A stretch of 64,000 bases of DNA from [Bacillus] enclensis. GTDB taxonomy: Bacteria; Bacillota; Bacilli; Bacillales; Bacillaceae_B. Position 1 is the first letter of the stretch. Each line of letters starts with the position of its first letter. Positions 37,763 to 49,298 of this stretch are shown in pieces. Under the pieces are notes generated by a model, which was not told the DNA's origin, did not search any database, and saw only the letters and a list, made by a program, of their open reading frames with translations. The position numbers and the translations under genes were made by a program. The stretch lies in contig NZ_KQ758484.1 of NCBI RefSeq assembly GCF_001456935.1, forward strand, positions 436,281 through 500,280. The letters run 5' to 3'.

Positions 37763-40000
37763 TCATGCTTTTTGGATAGGGGCAAATTTGGCCAGAAGGC
37801 GTTTGATGCCTGTCGGGCTTGGGAAAGCGATGTCGAGTTCGACGCTGTCGCCTGAGCCTTTTACGCTTACGACGGTGCCTGTGCCCCATTTTTTGTGGGA
37901 CGCCTTGTCGCCTACCTGCCAGGAGACTGCTTCTCCGCCGGTTGTCTTCTGTACAACCGGTCGTGTGACTGGCTTCCTTGGTGCAGGACGGGACGGAGAT
38001 CCTCCTGCCGTTCTGCCAAACGGTGACGAGAACGGGCCTTTACTCTTGCTTTCGGCCATGACGTCATCCAGCAGGTCTGCCGGGATTTCACTGATGAACC
38101 TCGATACAGGATTCATTTTCGTCTGCCCGAACAGGGTCCTCATCTGTGCATTTGTCATATAAAGCTCTTCTTCTGCACGAGTGATCCCAACATAGGCAAG
38201 CCTCCGCTCTTCCTCCATTTCGTCTTCTTCCATGAGGGAACGGCTGTGAGGGAATACACCTTCCTCCATTCCCATTAGGAATACTACAGGGAATTCAAGC
38301 CCTTTCGCAGCATGAAGGGTCATCAGGATGACTGAATCCTTCGGCTGATCATCTTCATCCAACTTATCGATGTCGGCAACGAGGGCAAGGTCTGTCAAGA
38401 ACGCCACAAGGCTCTTATCGTCGTTAGACTGTTCGAAGCTTTTTGTAACGGACAGGAACTCGTCCAGGTTTTCCAGTCTGCTCTGGGATTCAATCGATTT
38501 TTCCGCTTTCAGCATATCGGTGTAGCCTGATTTCTCAAGGATTTCTTCTACAAGCTCTGTTACCGATAAGTACTCCTGCATTCCAGTATAGCCTTTGACC
38601 ATTTCTTTAAATTCAATCACAGCTTTTGTGATCTTCGGGCTCAACCCGATAAAATCAGCTTCCTCAAGCGCAGAAAACATCGAAATGTCATGATCCGCTG
38701 CGTAACGTGCGATCTTATCGACTGAGGTCGCCCCGACTCCGCGTTTTGGTACATTGATTACACGCTGAAGGCTGATATCATCATCAGGATTGGCAATCAA
38801 ACGAAGATAAGCCAGGATATCCTTGATCTCTTTTCTGTCGTAGAACTTGATGCCGCCCACAATGCTGTATTCAATATTCGATTTGAGCAGGACTTCCTCC
38901 ATAACACGCGACTGGGCATTTGTACGATACAGGATGGCAAAGTCAGAGTATTTACGTTTTCCGCTATCCACCATCTCCTTGATCTTTCCTGTAACGAACT
39001 GCGCTTCTGTCTGCTCGGAATCCGCCCTGTAATAAGAAATCTTTTCTCCGTCGTGATTCTCCGTCCAGAGATTCTTCGGCTTACGGTTCGAATTCTTCTG
39101 GATTACTTCATTTGCCGCCTGCAGGATACGCTTGGTGGACCGATAATTCTGTTCAAGTAAAATGACGTTCGCGCGCGGATAATCCTTTTCAAACGAGAGG
39201 ATATTGGCAATATCCGCTCCTCGCCAGCGGTAGATCGATTGATCCGAATCCCCTACGACGCACAGATTCTGAAAGCGTGAAGCCATTAATTTCACGAGCA
39301 TATATTGCGCCTTGTTCGTATCCTGATACTCATCCACGTGGATGTACTGGAATTTACGCTGATAGAATTCCAGCACTTCCGGAACCCTTTGGAACAAGTG
39401 GATCGTCGTCATGATCAGGTCATCGAAGTCGAGTGCCTGATTCTTGCGGAGACGCTTCTGATATTCTGTGTAAACATCCGATACCACCTGGTCATAGTAG
39501 CCTCCAGCTGTTTTGGAGAACTCTTCCGGAGTGATCAGTTCATTCTTCGCGGAACTGATGGACCCGAGGATGGAACGGGCATCGAATTTCTTCGGATCGA
39601 TATTTTTATCTTTCAGGATGGATTTGATCACGGACTGCTGATCCGTCGAATCCAGTATCGTGAAATTCCTGTTCATCCCGATGCGGTCGATGTCCCGGCG
39701 CAAAATCCGCACACACATACTGTGGAATGTTGAAATCCAGATGTTCTCGGATGCTCCGCCCAGGATATTATTGATACGATCCTTCATCTCCCTGGCTGCT
39801 TTATTCGTAAACGTGATCGCCAGTATGTTGTAAGGATTCACTCCTTTTTCCACCATTAGATACGCAATCCTGTGCGTCAGCACTCTTGTCTTACCTGACC
39901 CCGCACCTGCCATGATCAATAAGGGACCCTCTGTCGCCTTCACCGCTTCCGCCTGCTGCGGATTCATTCCGTTCAATAACCGATCAGTCAAAAATTGCAT
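37763..40000 (-). CDS. pcrA: ATP-dependent DNA helicase PcrA
   Basis: A 745-residue UvrD/Rep-like helicase. Walker A is AGAGSGKT at 31-38, VDEYQDTN near 225-232 is Walker [11 protein letters not shown] and [19 protein letters not shown] are later motifs. It functions in plasmid rolling-circle replication, repair and removal of transcription complexes. ATG 40000 follows GGTGGTGAGAATG; an upstream extension is excluded. pcrB lies 83 bp upstream; ligA follows after a repeat. Confidence 0.96.
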   Translation of the reverse strand: MQFLTDRLLNGMNPQQAEAVKATEGPLLIMAGAGSGKTRVLTHRIAYLMVEKGVNPYNILAITFTNKAAREMKDRINNILGGASENIWISTFHSMCVRILRRDIDRIGMNRNFTILDSTDQQSVIKSILKDKNIDPKKFDARSILGSISSAKNELITPEEFSKTAGGYYDQVVSDVYTEYQKRLRKNQALDFDDLIMTTIHLFQRVPEVLEFYQRKFQYIHVDEYQDTNKAQYMLVKLMASRFQNLCVVGDSDQSIYRWRGADIANILSFEKDYPRANVILLEQNYRSTKRILQAANEVIQKNSNRKPKNLWTENHDGEKISYYRADSEQTEAQFVTGKIKEMVDSGKRKYSDFAILYRTNAQSRVMEEVLLKSNIEYSIVGGIKFYDRKEIKDILAYLRLIANPDDDISLQRVINVPKRGVGATSVDKIARYAADHDISMFSALEEADFIGLSPKITKAVIEFKEMVKGYTGMQEYLSVTELVEEILEKSGYTDMLKAEKSIESQSRLENLDEFLSVTKSFEQSNDDKSLVAFLTDLALVADIDKLDEDDQPKDSVILMTLHAAKGLEFPVVFLMGMEEGVFPHSRSLMEEDEMEEERRLAYVGITRAEEELYMTNAQMRTLFGQTKMNPVSRFISEIPADLLDDVMAESKSKGPFSSPFGRTAGGSPSRPAPRKPVTRPVVQKTTGGEAVSWQVGDKASHKKWGTGTVVSVKGSGDSVELDIAFPSPTGIKRLLAKFAPIQKA

Positions 40001-40083
40001 AACATTCTCACCACCATAACGAACATTTGTTCTGTATTTGTCTTCCATTATATCTTAAGGAGGGCTGAACCTCCAGCACGAAT

Positions 40084-40770
40084 CTATCCTTTTACAGCCT
40101 TAACTGTTTTTAAAGCCGCCTTTAAATCTTCATATACAATATTTCCAACGACGACCACGTCTGATACCCCAGCCATTTCCCGGGCCTGTTCAGTGGTCTT
40201 GATGCCGCCGCCATAGAAAAGTGTCGTATTTTCAAGTGAATCTTTTACTTCTCTTACAATATCAATATCACCGTATGTACCGCTGTACTCCAGATAGAAA
40301 ATCGGCAGGTTGAACATCTTTTCCGCCATCATCGCATACGCAGCGGCATCCTCGCCTGAGAGTTCCGTATTGGCTTCCGTCACCTTTGCTGCTTTGCAGT
40401 CACTGTTCAAGATACAATACCCTTCAACAAGGATTTCATCCCAGTTCATGATCTCCCCGTATTCCTTCACCGCCTGATGATGAAGGCCGGTGACCCAGTC
40501 AACATTCGGGCTGTTCATCACCATCGGGATAAAATACAAATCAAATCCCGGGGTGATCGACTCCAAATTGGAAACCTCCAGGATACACGGCACTGTATAG
40601 CGGCGCACCCGCGCCATCAAATCGAGGACATTCTCGAGAGTTACACCGTCCGTTCCCCCTACAATGATGGCATCCGTTCCTGACTCGCATACAGCCTCCA
40701 GCTCATCATCATCTATATGTTTATCGGGATCCAGCTTAAACGCATGTCTCCACTTTTGAACATCATACAT
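40084..40770 (-). CDS. pcrB: Heptaprenylglyceryl phosphate synthase PcrB
   Basis: A 228-residue TIM-barrel prenyltransferase that couples heptaprenyl diphosphate to glycerol-1-phosphate. [28 protein letters not shown] and [16 protein letters not shown] [12 protein letters not shown] blocks are typical. The start ATG 40770 is placed behind GGAGGAAC, giving exactly the B. subtilis length; a longer frame is judged wrong. It heads the pcrB-pcrA pair; yerC and its terminator lie upstream. Confidence 0.93.
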   Translation of the reverse strand: MYDVQKWRHAFKLDPDKHIDDDELEAVCESGTDAIIVGGTDGVTLENVLDLMARVRRYTVPCILEVSNLESITPGFDLYFIPMVMNSPNVDWVTGLHHQAVKEYGEIMNWDEILVEGYCILNSDCKAAKVTEANTELSGEDAAAYAMMAEKMFNLPIFYLEYSGTYGDIDIVREVKDSLENTTLFYGGGIKTTEQAREMAGVSDVVVVGNIVYEDLKAALKTVKAVKG

Positions 40771-41000
40771 CGATTGTTCCTCCATTCATACATCCATCTA
40801 ACGTATTATATCATGTGCAGAAGGGAGTCGCATTACCTCGTCTTTTGTTAAAAAATGAAATTGGGACGTGTTCCCCGCTGGAGGCATTTTTGTGTTTGCT
40901 GGGTTGTAACGGGGCAAGTGGTGCAGGCGTGGGGGTGGAGCGGCTTACGAATGGTGTGCGGCATACGCAGGGTGTGCTGCTTAATTAGAATGATTCTTGT
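40771..41000. other. pcrB upstream region, no gene seen
   Basis: G/T-rich then A/T-rich sequence upstream of pcrB. It must hold or follow the pcrB promoter; no single -35/-10 pair stood out. No coding feature. Confidence 0.35.
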
Positions 41001-41100
41001 AAAATCATAAGTTTGGAAAATGGATCATAAATCTCTGAAATGGATCATATTTTCCCAGAATGGAACATAAGTTTCCGGAATGGATCATAAATACACTCAG
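41001..41100. repeat. Periodic array P3: TGGATCATAA every 20 bp
   Basis: Units begin at 41001 (diverged, AAAATCATAA), 41021, 41041, 41061 and 41081. The core is TGGATCATAA with one-base changes, often ending GAA before the next unit. The 20-bp spacing is exact. It lies between yerC and pcrB, upstream of the pcrB start by 230 bp. Confidence 0.85.
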
Positions 41101-41330
41101 GCAGGCAATGATTACCTAGTTGACGGACTGTTTATGTAAATCCGAACCACTTCCTCACCAAATTACATAAAATTCATTAAAACAGCCCATCCCCACCTTC
41201 AAACTTAGCAAAGAATGAGCCATATACCCAAAAAACCCCCTCCTCAACCAAAGGACAGCCCCAAAGCCGCCTCCCTCTCCAATCGCACAAGCATCACCAA
41301 ATACAGCCCCTCTGCCAACCAAAAAACAAA
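41101..41330. other. C-rich intergenic stretch, no gene seen
   Basis: Low-complexity C- and A-rich sequence on the plus strand between array P3 and the yerC terminator. No open frame with a ribosome site. Confidence 0.35.
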
Positions 41331-41361
41331 AAAACCGCTATCCAATTAAGATAACGGTTCC
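41331..41361 (-). terminator. Terminator of yerC
   Basis: On the minus strand AACCGTTATC pairs with GATAGCGGTT (one mismatch) over TTAATTG, followed by seven T. Confidence 0.85.
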
Positions 41362-41365
41362 TCTA

Positions 41366-41668
41366 CTATTCTTCTGCTTTTTCATGCACGCGGTCGAGCA
41401 CAAGCTGATACGCGTCGTTGCCGTAGTTCAGGCAGCGCTTCACCCGGGAGATGGTGGCTGTGCTTGCTCCCGTCTCGGTTTCAATCTTATGATACGTCTT
41501 GCCTTCTTGAAGCATGCGGGCCACTTCAAGTCTTTGCGCAAGGGATTGAATTTCATTGATCGTGCACAAATCATCAAAGAATCGATAGCATTCTTCCATA
41601 TCCTGCAGGGAAAGAATCGCGTTAAAAAGCTGGTCCAGTTCTTTCCCTCTAAGTTTGTTTATTTGCAT
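41366..41668 (-). CDS. yerC: TrpR-like protein YerC/YecD
   Basis: A 100-residue all-helical protein of the TrpR-like YerC/YecD family, with the HTH region LCTINEIQSLAQRLEVARMLQEGKTYHKIETETGASTATISRVKRC at about residues 35-80. Its target is unknown. It follows yerB by 21 bp and ends with its own terminator, so the yerA-yerB-yerC group is one unit and pcrB-pcrA another. The ATG has GGAG upstream. Confidence 0.88.
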   Translation of the reverse strand: MQINKLRGKELDQLFNAILSLQDMEECYRFFDDLCTINEIQSLAQRLEVARMLQEGKTYHKIETETGASTATISRVKRCLNYGNDAYQLVLDRVHEKAEE

Positions 41669-41689
41669 ATATAATCTCCTTTTCCTTCT

Positions 41690-42724
41690 CTATTGTTGAT
41701 ACGATACAGATCCTGACAAGCCTGGAGAGTCCGGGATGATATTGATCCAGGTTGCACCTTTTCTGAGCGGAACCTGCTTTCCGTCTTCATATGGGAGAAT
41801 CCTGCCGTCCGTGTTTTCCCATTTGACCTCACGAAGTTTTCCATCCTGCAAGAGGTAGGCGTTTCCGCCGGATTCCAGGTCGATATCCCTTCTGCCTGCA
41901 CTGTCAATGATCTTATGCGGTGCTTCGGCAATCAGGATATTCTCAAGCAGGACCGGATCTTCGGTTTCGTAGTCAACCGTCTGTTCCCCGTTGGAATATC
42001 GTTCATATTTGCCTTCGTCCCTATTGTATTCATAGACGACATCAAACAGCGGATTATTAAAATAGGAAATCATGACCGATTCCGCTTCTTTTCCATCCAC
42101 TGCTGCATCTTTTGAAGCAAAACGCAGCGGCTCAGGGGGATTCTCCATTGAAAAGCCGTTTTCATTTGCCCCTTTTTGAATATTTTCAAAAGAAATATAC
42201 GAATTATGAGGCGCCTTCCGGAAATCTGCCCGCTTGAATAGCGTCCCATCGTACCTGATGCCGTTCAAGTGATCGATTTCACCGCTTTCAAGCATCGCTT
42301 TTGCGTCTGGACTGTAGCCATGGGCAATATATAGGCTATCGTACCCCTTTGCAAGGTCGATATAATAGTCCCTTGCGCTCCGCACCGGCCCGACCTTATC
42401 GGGCTGCCTGCTTTGAAAGATGGCAAGGAATCTAGTCACATCCCCTTCTGCCAATACTTCATACACAATATCCGCTTTGGAAAGGCCGGATTGCGGCCTT
42501 GCTTTCGGATGATTATTCACCATGACAGCGACCGCGCGATCGGTCGATTCTTCCTTCATTTCTTCACCGGTAAGCGGTGACTGAAATTTCATCACGTTCT
42601 CGACGTCTTCATTCGCCACGGGCGCAGCTTCTTCTTTTGCAGGTTTCTTTCCTGCTTCTTTATCTGAACTGCATGCTGCAAGGGTCAGAGCACTTAACAA
42701 GATAATAAGTGGCTTTTTCAGCAT
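41690..42724 (-). CDS. yerB: DUF3048-domain lipoprotein YerB
   Basis: A 344-residue lipoprotein with lipobox LAAC (lipidated Cys18). The body has two DUF3048 parts: MVNNHPKARPQSGLSKADIVYE near residues 68-90, then HGYSPDAKAM and SGEIDHLNGIRYDGT. The role is unknown. Placed between yerA and yerC as in B. subtilis. ATG behind AGGGG. Confidence 0.88.
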   Translation of the reverse strand: MLKKPLIILLSALTLAACSSDKEAGKKPAKEEAAPVANEDVENVMKFQSPLTGEEMKEESTDRAVAVMVNNHPKARPQSGLSKADIVYEVLAEGDVTRFLAIFQSRQPDKVGPVRSARDYYIDLAKGYDSLYIAHGYSPDAKAMLESGEIDHLNGIRYDGTLFKRADFRKAPHNSYISFENIQKGANENGFSMENPPEPLRFASKDAAVDGKEAESVMISYFNNPLFDVVYEYNRDEGKYERYSNGEQTVDYETEDPVLLENILIAEAPHKIIDSAGRRDIDLESGGNAYLLQDGKLREVKWENTDGRILPYEDGKQVPLRKGATWINIIPDSPGLSGSVSYQQ

Positions 42725-42766
42725 AAAATTGTAACACCCCTAATGTTGTCTCTATACTTTCATATT

Positions 42767-44506
42767 TTAACGCATTATCGTTGGAAAGAGTACCGTTTTC
42801 TTCATTACATCATAGATTCCTTTTTGCGTCACCCGTATATAAGGCAAATGTGTCGACTGCAAAAAGAGCAGCGTGTAAATCGGATCGGCAAATTTATAGC
42901 CCCGTTCTGAGAGCAGCGTCTTCATGATTTTCTCTTCTTCAATCAGCTCCGGTATCTCTTTTTTGGAAAGAAGGCCGCTGAGCGGAAGCGGGATTTCGTG
43001 AAGCACTTCTCCGTTTTCCGTCAGGACGATCCCTCCTCCTATTTCTTTCATCCGGTTGAAAGCTGCGATCATATCCGGTTTGCTTTTCCCGATCAGGATG
43101 ATATCCCCCGTATTGGAGTAGGAAGACGCAAATCCCTTCACCCCGTTGGAGAATCCTTTCAGCATGGTGCTGATCCTCCACTTCCCTTTTCGGTCTAGGA
43201 GCATCAGGAAAGACTGGTCATGATCCGGAGCCAGTTCATCTGTCGACGGATTGATATTGATCGAATACGGCTTGGTGATCACATCGTTTACCATTTCAAT
43301 GCCAAATGGCATGGAGAACTGAAGATCATCATAAGTTACATCCCAGTCCAGTGAGAGAGGGGTGAAGCCATGTTCCTCCCATGGAATCTCCTGATCATGT
43401 TCGACCGGCATCGTATCTTTCAGCACCCATTTCCCTTTTGACAGGACAGAAACAGGTGTAGGATCCTCTTTTCTGCTGAGGAAGTTGATATTGGCAACCC
43501 TGCCTGTCGCAATCATTCCATGCAGGTGTGTCAGATTATAGTAGTTGGCCGCATTATAACTTGCCATGTTGTAAGCTTCAATCGGGGAAATCCCCTTATC
43601 GATGATCATTTTAAGCAATACGTTCAAGACTCCCTCTTCATGAAAAGCCGGTGTCGACCCGTCTGTTGTAAGAAGGATGGAATCGAAATTTTCGATTCCC
43701 TTTTCCTTGAGGCCGTCGAGCAGAACCGGGAGATCCGGGCGTATCGATGAGTGACGGAGCGTCACCGTCAAACCCTGGATCAATCTTTTGTAGACGTCTT
43801 CCCCTGTCATCGCTTCGTGGTCGCCGTCGATTCCGAGAAGCTTGAGCTTGGCGATCGTTTTGTCAGAAGAACCGGGAAGATGTCCCTCGACGATTTTCCC
43901 CATCCTCTTGGCTTCCTGCATCCAGTGAAGAAGCAGATCGTCCCCTTCCAAAAGGCGCGGCCACGCAGTCAGCTCCCCGCCCTGGACGACCGAATCATGC
44001 TCAAGCCATGATTTTACCTCTCCGTTTGAAAAGGTTGTGGCTTCATCGGCCATTTCGGTCTGGGAATCAAAGCGTGTCCACCAGTACATCGAGTACGGCA
44101 GCTTATTGAATTCCTTCAATAAAGAAAACGCTTTCTTTTTTTCCAACTGTAAAAACATCATGAGGTTATCATTTACAAATGCAGTTGTACCTGTTTGGGA
44201 TGCATACTTGGAAAAAGATTGGGGATTATAAAGCTGAAACGGATGTACATGCGGTTCTATATATCCGGGCACCAGGTATTGTGAATCACAATCCACGACT
44301 TCACATTCCCCCAGCTGGTCCGGGAGTCTGTCACCGGTATAGACGATGCGGTCTTCGTACACCCATATATGTCCCTGCACCCATTTCTTCAATGTGGAGT
44401 GCAGGTATGTTGCATTTTTCAAAAGGATAGTCGGAGATCGCTCCCCGTCGAGAACCTGTACGTGTTCCCGCAGTTGTTTATTCTTCCATCTGTAGCGCTG
44501 TTCCAA
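42767..44506 (-). CDS. yerA: Adenine deaminase-like amidohydrolase YerA
   Basis: A 579-residue amidohydrolase of the adenine deaminase group. It carries the VPGYIEPHVHPF metal-binding strand start, EGHLPG further on, and LRHSSIRPD and LTTDGST (aspartate ligand) later. Adenine deaminase releases ammonia from adenine to give hypoxanthine. YerA itself is only putative. The start TTG 44506 lies eight bases behind GAGGAG; a GTG three codons earlier overlaps that site. It starts the yerA-yerB-yerC group, downstream of the purine operon as in B. subtilis, but two opposite-strand genes intervene. Confidence 0.82.
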   Translation of the reverse strand: MEQRYRWKNKQLREHVQVLDGERSPTILLKNATYLHSTLKKWVQGHIWVYEDRIVYTGDRLPDQLGECEVVDCDSQYLVPGYIEPHVHPFQLYNPQSFSKYASQTGTTAFVNDNLMMFLQLEKKKAFSLLKEFNKLPYSMYWWTRFDSQTEMADEATTFSNGEVKSWLEHDSVVQGGELTAWPRLLEGDDLLLHWMQEAKRMGKIVEGHLPGSSDKTIAKLKLLGIDGDHEAMTGEDVYKRLIQGLTVTLRHSSIRPDLPVLLDGLKEKGIENFDSILLTTDGSTPAFHEEGVLNVLLKMIIDKGISPIEAYNMASYNAANYYNLTHLHGMIATGRVANINFLSRKEDPTPVSVLSKGKWVLKDTMPVEHDQEIPWEEHGFTPLSLDWDVTYDDLQFSMPFGIEMVNDVITKPYSININPSTDELAPDHDQSFLMLLDRKGKWRISTMLKGFSNGVKGFASSYSNTGDIILIGKSKPDMIAAFNRMKEIGGGIVLTENGEVLHEIPLPLSGLLSKKEIPELIEEEKIMKTLLSERGYKFADPIYTLLFLQSTHLPYIRVTQKGIYDVMKKTVLFPTIMR

Positions 44507-44720
44507 GGCGAACACTCCTCTGGTGGAATGGTATTGAATGTCTGTTTTATTTATCTCATTTCTTTAACATGTATGCTGGCTGAAAGGTTGATAAAACCTT
44601 CACATAGCTCCTTTCGCCCAAAAAGAAAGGGCTTTCATTTATGTTAACATATTTTGTATTTTAACGCATTAAAGGTTTACAACAATTATGTGAATTTTCA
44701 AATCAAGGAGGAGTTTACAA

Positions 44721-45203
44721 ATGAAAGTATCATCAAATATCGGGATTATCAATGCATTGATCCGAATCACGCTTGGGCTAACGATTCTGACATGGACAAC
44801 AGCCAAGCTCGTCAAGCGCCCCTGGAGAGACTCTTATCTCGTATTAGCCATGGTCGGAGCCATGAAAGTGGGCGAAGGAATCCTGCGCTACTGCCCTGTC
44901 ACCGACCTTTTTGAAAAGAGGGGCGAAAGCGGCAGTGAGAACAAGTCCAAAGGAATGGGAAGTAAAGCGATGGACATGTTCAATGTTAAAGATATGCTGA
45001 AATCTGACAAAAAGAATAACGGGAATCAGAATTTCAGCGGAAGTGAGGTTCAAAAACACGAGCCGAACATGTCAAAGAAAGATGCCGATTTCAACCCCGA
45101 GGACCTGACCAATAAAGAAGTCCAGGACGCGCTGAACGGCGGACTCGGTAAATCATCCGATAAAACGGACAACTTCGATAACCAAGGCTTCACTCAAATC
45201 TAA
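44721..45203 (+). CDS. DUF2892-type membrane protein
   Basis: A 160-residue protein. The first 70 residues (ALIRITLGLTILTWTTAK and LVLAMVGAMKVGEGILRYCP) are two membrane segments of the YgaP-like DUF2892 type with a Cys-Pro end. The rest is a low-complexity, charged and disordered tail not found in the core family. ATG follows AAGGAGG. Opposite in strand to yerA and purD, so it is an insertion into the conserved synteny. Confidence 0.75.
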   Translation: MKVSSNIGIINALIRITLGLTILTWTTAKLVKRPWRDSYLVLAMVGAMKVGEGILRYCPVTDLFEKRGESGSENKSKGMGSKAMDMFNVKDMLKSDKKNNGNQNFSGSEVQKHEPNMSKKDADFNPEDLTNKEVQDALNGGLGKSSDKTDNFDNQGFTQI

Positions 45204-45208
45204 TCAAA

Positions 45209-45246
45209 GAGGGACGGGCCTTTATCCCGGTAAAGGCCCGTCCCTC
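45209..45246. terminator. Perfect 15-bp hairpin D3 between DUF2892 gene and purD
   Basis: GAGGGACGGGCCTTT pairs fully with AAAGGCCCGTCCCTC around ATCCCGGT. The T tracts on both sides are weak. It can end the plus-strand DUF2892 transcript, and on the minus strand it is the only candidate terminator behind purD. Confidence 0.65.
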
Positions 45247-45289
45247 GTCACATTAACGTATTAAATTTTCATTAAAGGAGATGCTTGTT

Positions 45290-46664
<1,375 letters not shown>

Positions 46665-46753
46665 TTATAATGAGTGACCCCCTCCTAGATTATTGAATGA
46701 GAGAGGGGGTGGAATGGTTGTCTTCTTTTATGGTGGGCTGTTTTGTTGGGTTT

Positions 46754-46828
46754 GTGTACCTGGTACAAGTTGAAGTTTGTGTACCTGGTACAAACCATGG
46801 GCTTTGTACCAGGTACAACACCTGATCA
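46754..46828. repeat. Periodic array P4a: GTACCTGGTAC every 25 bp
   Basis: Three units at 46754, 46779 and 46804 with the core GTACCTGGTACAA (third GTACCAGGTACAA) and exact 25-bp spacing. They are separated by 30 bp from P4b, which has the same period. Confidence 0.9.
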
Positions 46829-46858
46829 GATGGGTGCGTTCATTGGGGTGCCTATTTG

Positions 46859-47058
46859 GGGTGCCAGGCTCAAATCGGTTAAATTGAGCCTGGCTCAATA
46901 CACTCAATCTGAGCCTGGCTCAAACTACACCTTTTGTGCCTGGAACAACCCCCCCGAATCGTGCCTGACACAAAACACTCAATTTGTTCCTGGCACCAAA
47001 CAGGCAAATCGTGCCTGGCACAAAAACCCCAATCCGTGCCTGGCACCAACTAACCAAC
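46859..47058. repeat. Periodic array P4b: palindromic GTGCCTGGCAC/GAGCCTGGCTC every 25 bp
   Basis: Eight units at 46859, 46884, 46909, 46934, 46959, 46984, 47009 and 47034. The core is xxxCCTGGyyyAA, in which the flanks pair: GAG with CTC in units at 46884 and 46909, GTG with CAC at 47009 and 47034. Some units (46934, 46959, 46984) have one mismatch. The 12 bp between cores are unrelated. The array sits in the purH-purD gap of the operon. Confidence 0.92.
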
Positions 47059-47067
47059 CTCAAAACC

Positions 47068-48603
47068 CTAATGCTTAAAATGACGAACCCCGGTAAACAC
47101 CATCGTAATCCCGTATTCATCCGCTTTTCTGATCGAATCCTCATCACGGATCGATCCGCCCGGCTGGATGATGGCTGTGACGCCGGCTTTAGCTGCGGCT
47201 TCGACGGTGTCGTCCATCGGGAAGAAGGCGTCTGATGCCATGCTTGAACCTGCTGCGCGTCCGCCTGCCTGTTCGATCGCGATCTTGGCTGCTCCGACGC
47301 GGTTCATCTGTCCTGCTCCGACACCGATGGTCATCTGCGAATCAGTCAGGACGATGGCGTTTGATTTCACGTGTTTGACAACCTTCCAGCCAAGTTTCAT
47401 GGCTGCCCATTCTTCTTCCGTCGGCTCACGCTTGGTGACGACTCTTACATCGGCATCATCCAGGGTGAAGGTATCATCCGATTGGACGAGAAGGCCTCCT
47501 TCGACTGTGGTGATCTTTTCTTCTAATTTGTTCAGTGATTCAAATGGCACCGTCAACAGACGGATATTCTTTTTACCGGAAAGGATCTCGAATGCTTCAT
47601 CGGTGAATGATGGAGCAATGACGATCTCCAGGAAAATTTCATGAAGCTGTTTTGCCGTATCTTCGTCAACCACGCGGTTCAATGCGACGATGCCGCCGAA
47701 GATGGAAGTTGAATCGGCTTCATAAGCCTTTGTGAACGCTTCGCTGATTGTTTCACCCACTCCGACTCCGCACGGGTTCATGTGCTTGACTGCGACTGCC
47801 GCCGGCTCAGTGAATTCCTTGACAATCTGCAGGGCTGCGTTGGCATCATTGATATTATTGTAGGAAAGTTCTTTCCCATGCAGCTGCCTCGCCATTGCTA
47901 CGGAAAATTCAGAACCAAGCGGTGCGCGGTAGAAAGATGCCTTCTGGTGAGGGTTTTCACCGTAGCGCAGATTTTGTTTGAGCTCATAGGTCATGGTCAG
48001 GCGCTCTGGATTTTTCTCTCCTGATACTTCTGTCATATAACCGGCGATATGCGCATCATATGCTGCCGTGTGACGGAATACTTTCGCAGCAAGCTTGCGG
48101 CGGTTCTCATGGGAAACCTCTCCGTTCAGCTTCAGCTCTGCAATCACCTGATCATAGTCGAGTGCGTCCACGACTACGGTCACATAAGCATGGTTCTTGG
48201 CTGCTGCACGAAGCATCGTCGGTCCGCCTATATCGATATTTTCAATCGCGTCGTCAACACTTACATTCGGCTTGGCGATTGTCTGCTGAAATGGGTAGAG
48301 ATTTACACAGACAAGGTCGATGCCTTCGATTCCCTGCTCCTCGAGCTGCAGGCGGTGCGATTCTTCGCCGCGTTTTGCAAGAAGTCCTCCGTGGATTGAG
48401 GGGTGAAGAGTTTTTACGCGGCCTTCAAGGATTTCCGGGAAGCCTGTGACTTCCTCGACGCCTTTCACTTCCAGGCCGTTTTCGGAAAGCAGTTTCTTCG
48501 TCCCGCCTGTTGAAAGGATTTCATATCCCAACTGGATTAGTTCCTGAGTGAATTCCACGATTCCGCTTTTATCTGAAACACTGATCAACGCTCTTTTTTT
48601 CAT
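47068..48603 (-). CDS. purH: Bifunctional AICAR transformylase/IMP cyclohydrolase
   Basis: A 511-residue enzyme catalysing the last two steps to IMP. The N-terminal MGS-like cyclohydrolase has [16 protein letters not shown] and EGRVKTLHP. The transformylase part has [11 protein letters not shown] and FIAPSF-like [15 protein letters not shown], and ends GVRHFKH. ATG 48603 follows GGAGGAG; an upstream frame is excluded. The 3' end abuts array P4b by about ten bases. Confidence 0.96.
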   Translation of the reverse strand: MKKRALISVSDKSGIVEFTQELIQLGYEILSTGGTKKLLSENGLEVKGVEEVTGFPEILEGRVKTLHPSIHGGLLAKRGEESHRLQLEEQGIEGIDLVCVNLYPFQQTIAKPNVSVDDAIENIDIGGPTMLRAAAKNHAYVTVVVDALDYDQVIAELKLNGEVSHENRRKLAAKVFRHTAAYDAHIAGYMTEVSGEKNPERLTMTYELKQNLRYGENPHQKASFYRAPLGSEFSVAMARQLHGKELSYNNINDANAALQIVKEFTEPAAVAVKHMNPCGVGVGETISEAFTKAYEADSTSIFGGIVALNRVVDEDTAKQLHEIFLEIVIAPSFTDEAFEILSGKKNIRLLTVPFESLNKLEEKITTVEGGLLVQSDDTFTLDDADVRVVTKREPTEEEWAAMKLGWKVVKHVKSNAIVLTDSQMTIGVGAGQMNRVGAAKIAIEQAGGRAAGSSMASDAFFPMDDTVEAAAKAGVTAIIQPGGSIRDEDSIRKADEYGITMVFTGVRHFKH

Positions 48604-48709
48604 ATGGCTCCTCCTCTGACTGATCACTATTTAATTGCCTTGTTAAAAGGCCCGTCCTCCATCACTTTACCACACTACCATAATAAAGCAACATGCTCTT
48701 CATGCAATT

Positions 48710-49285
48710 TCAGTACCCTGTTGTAAGGAAGAGGTGGTTGAGGGTCACCGGGTATAGGTGGTGTTCGACATGCTGGATTTTTTCCTGAAGGGAATCCCGT
48801 GTTTCCCCTATGGAAATGCGGACGATTTCCTGTTCGATGATTTCACCTGTATCCATCCCTGCATCCACATAATGTACCGTTACCCCGGTGATTTTCACTC
48901 CGGCTTCGAGTGCCTGGCCGACGGCGTCTTTCCCCGGAAACGCAGGCAGGAGCGACGGATGGATATTGACGATCCTGCCTCCGTAGCTTTCAAGCAGGGT
49001 TGGGCCGATCAGCCTCATATAGCCTGCCAGCACAATGAAATCCACTCCGGCAGCTTCGAGATGCCGCTGGATTTCCCTTTCGAATGCTTGCTTGTTTTCA
49101 TAGTCTTTTGCACGGAATACGAAAGCAGGGATTCCGGCCGACTGTGCCCTGTGGATGACAAAGGCACCCGGCTGGTCACATACCAGCAGACCGATGTTCG
49201 CCTTCAGCGTACCGGCTTGAACGGCATCCACGATGGCTTGAAAATTACTCCCGCTTCCTGAAGCAAAAATGGCAATCTGTCTCAT
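48710..49285 (-). CDS. purN: Phosphoribosylglycinamide formyltransferase (GAR transformylase)
   Basis: A 191-residue folate-dependent GAR transformylase. IAIFASGSGSNFQAI is the nucleotide site, ending VNIHPSLLPAFPG and HYVDAGMDTGEI carry the catalytic Asn/His and Asp. ATG follows GGAGG. Lies 13 bp behind purM; purH follows after 106 bp. Confidence 0.95.
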   Translation of the reverse strand: MRQIAIFASGSGSNFQAIVDAVQAGTLKANIGLLVCDQPGAFVIHRAQSAGIPAFVFRAKDYENKQAFEREIQRHLEAAGVDFIVLAGYMRLIGPTLLESYGGRIVNIHPSLLPAFPGKDAVGQALEAGVKITGVTVHYVDAGMDTGEIIEQEIVRISIGETRDSLQEKIQHVEHHLYPVTLNHLFLTTGY

Positions 49286-49298
49286 GACTAAGCCTCCA

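Noticed and set aside
46743..47078. Plus-strand frame of about 111 codons through array P4.
   Set aside because: It exists because 25-bp units do not force stops; product is low complexity, antisense in an operon gap, and lacks a ribosome site.
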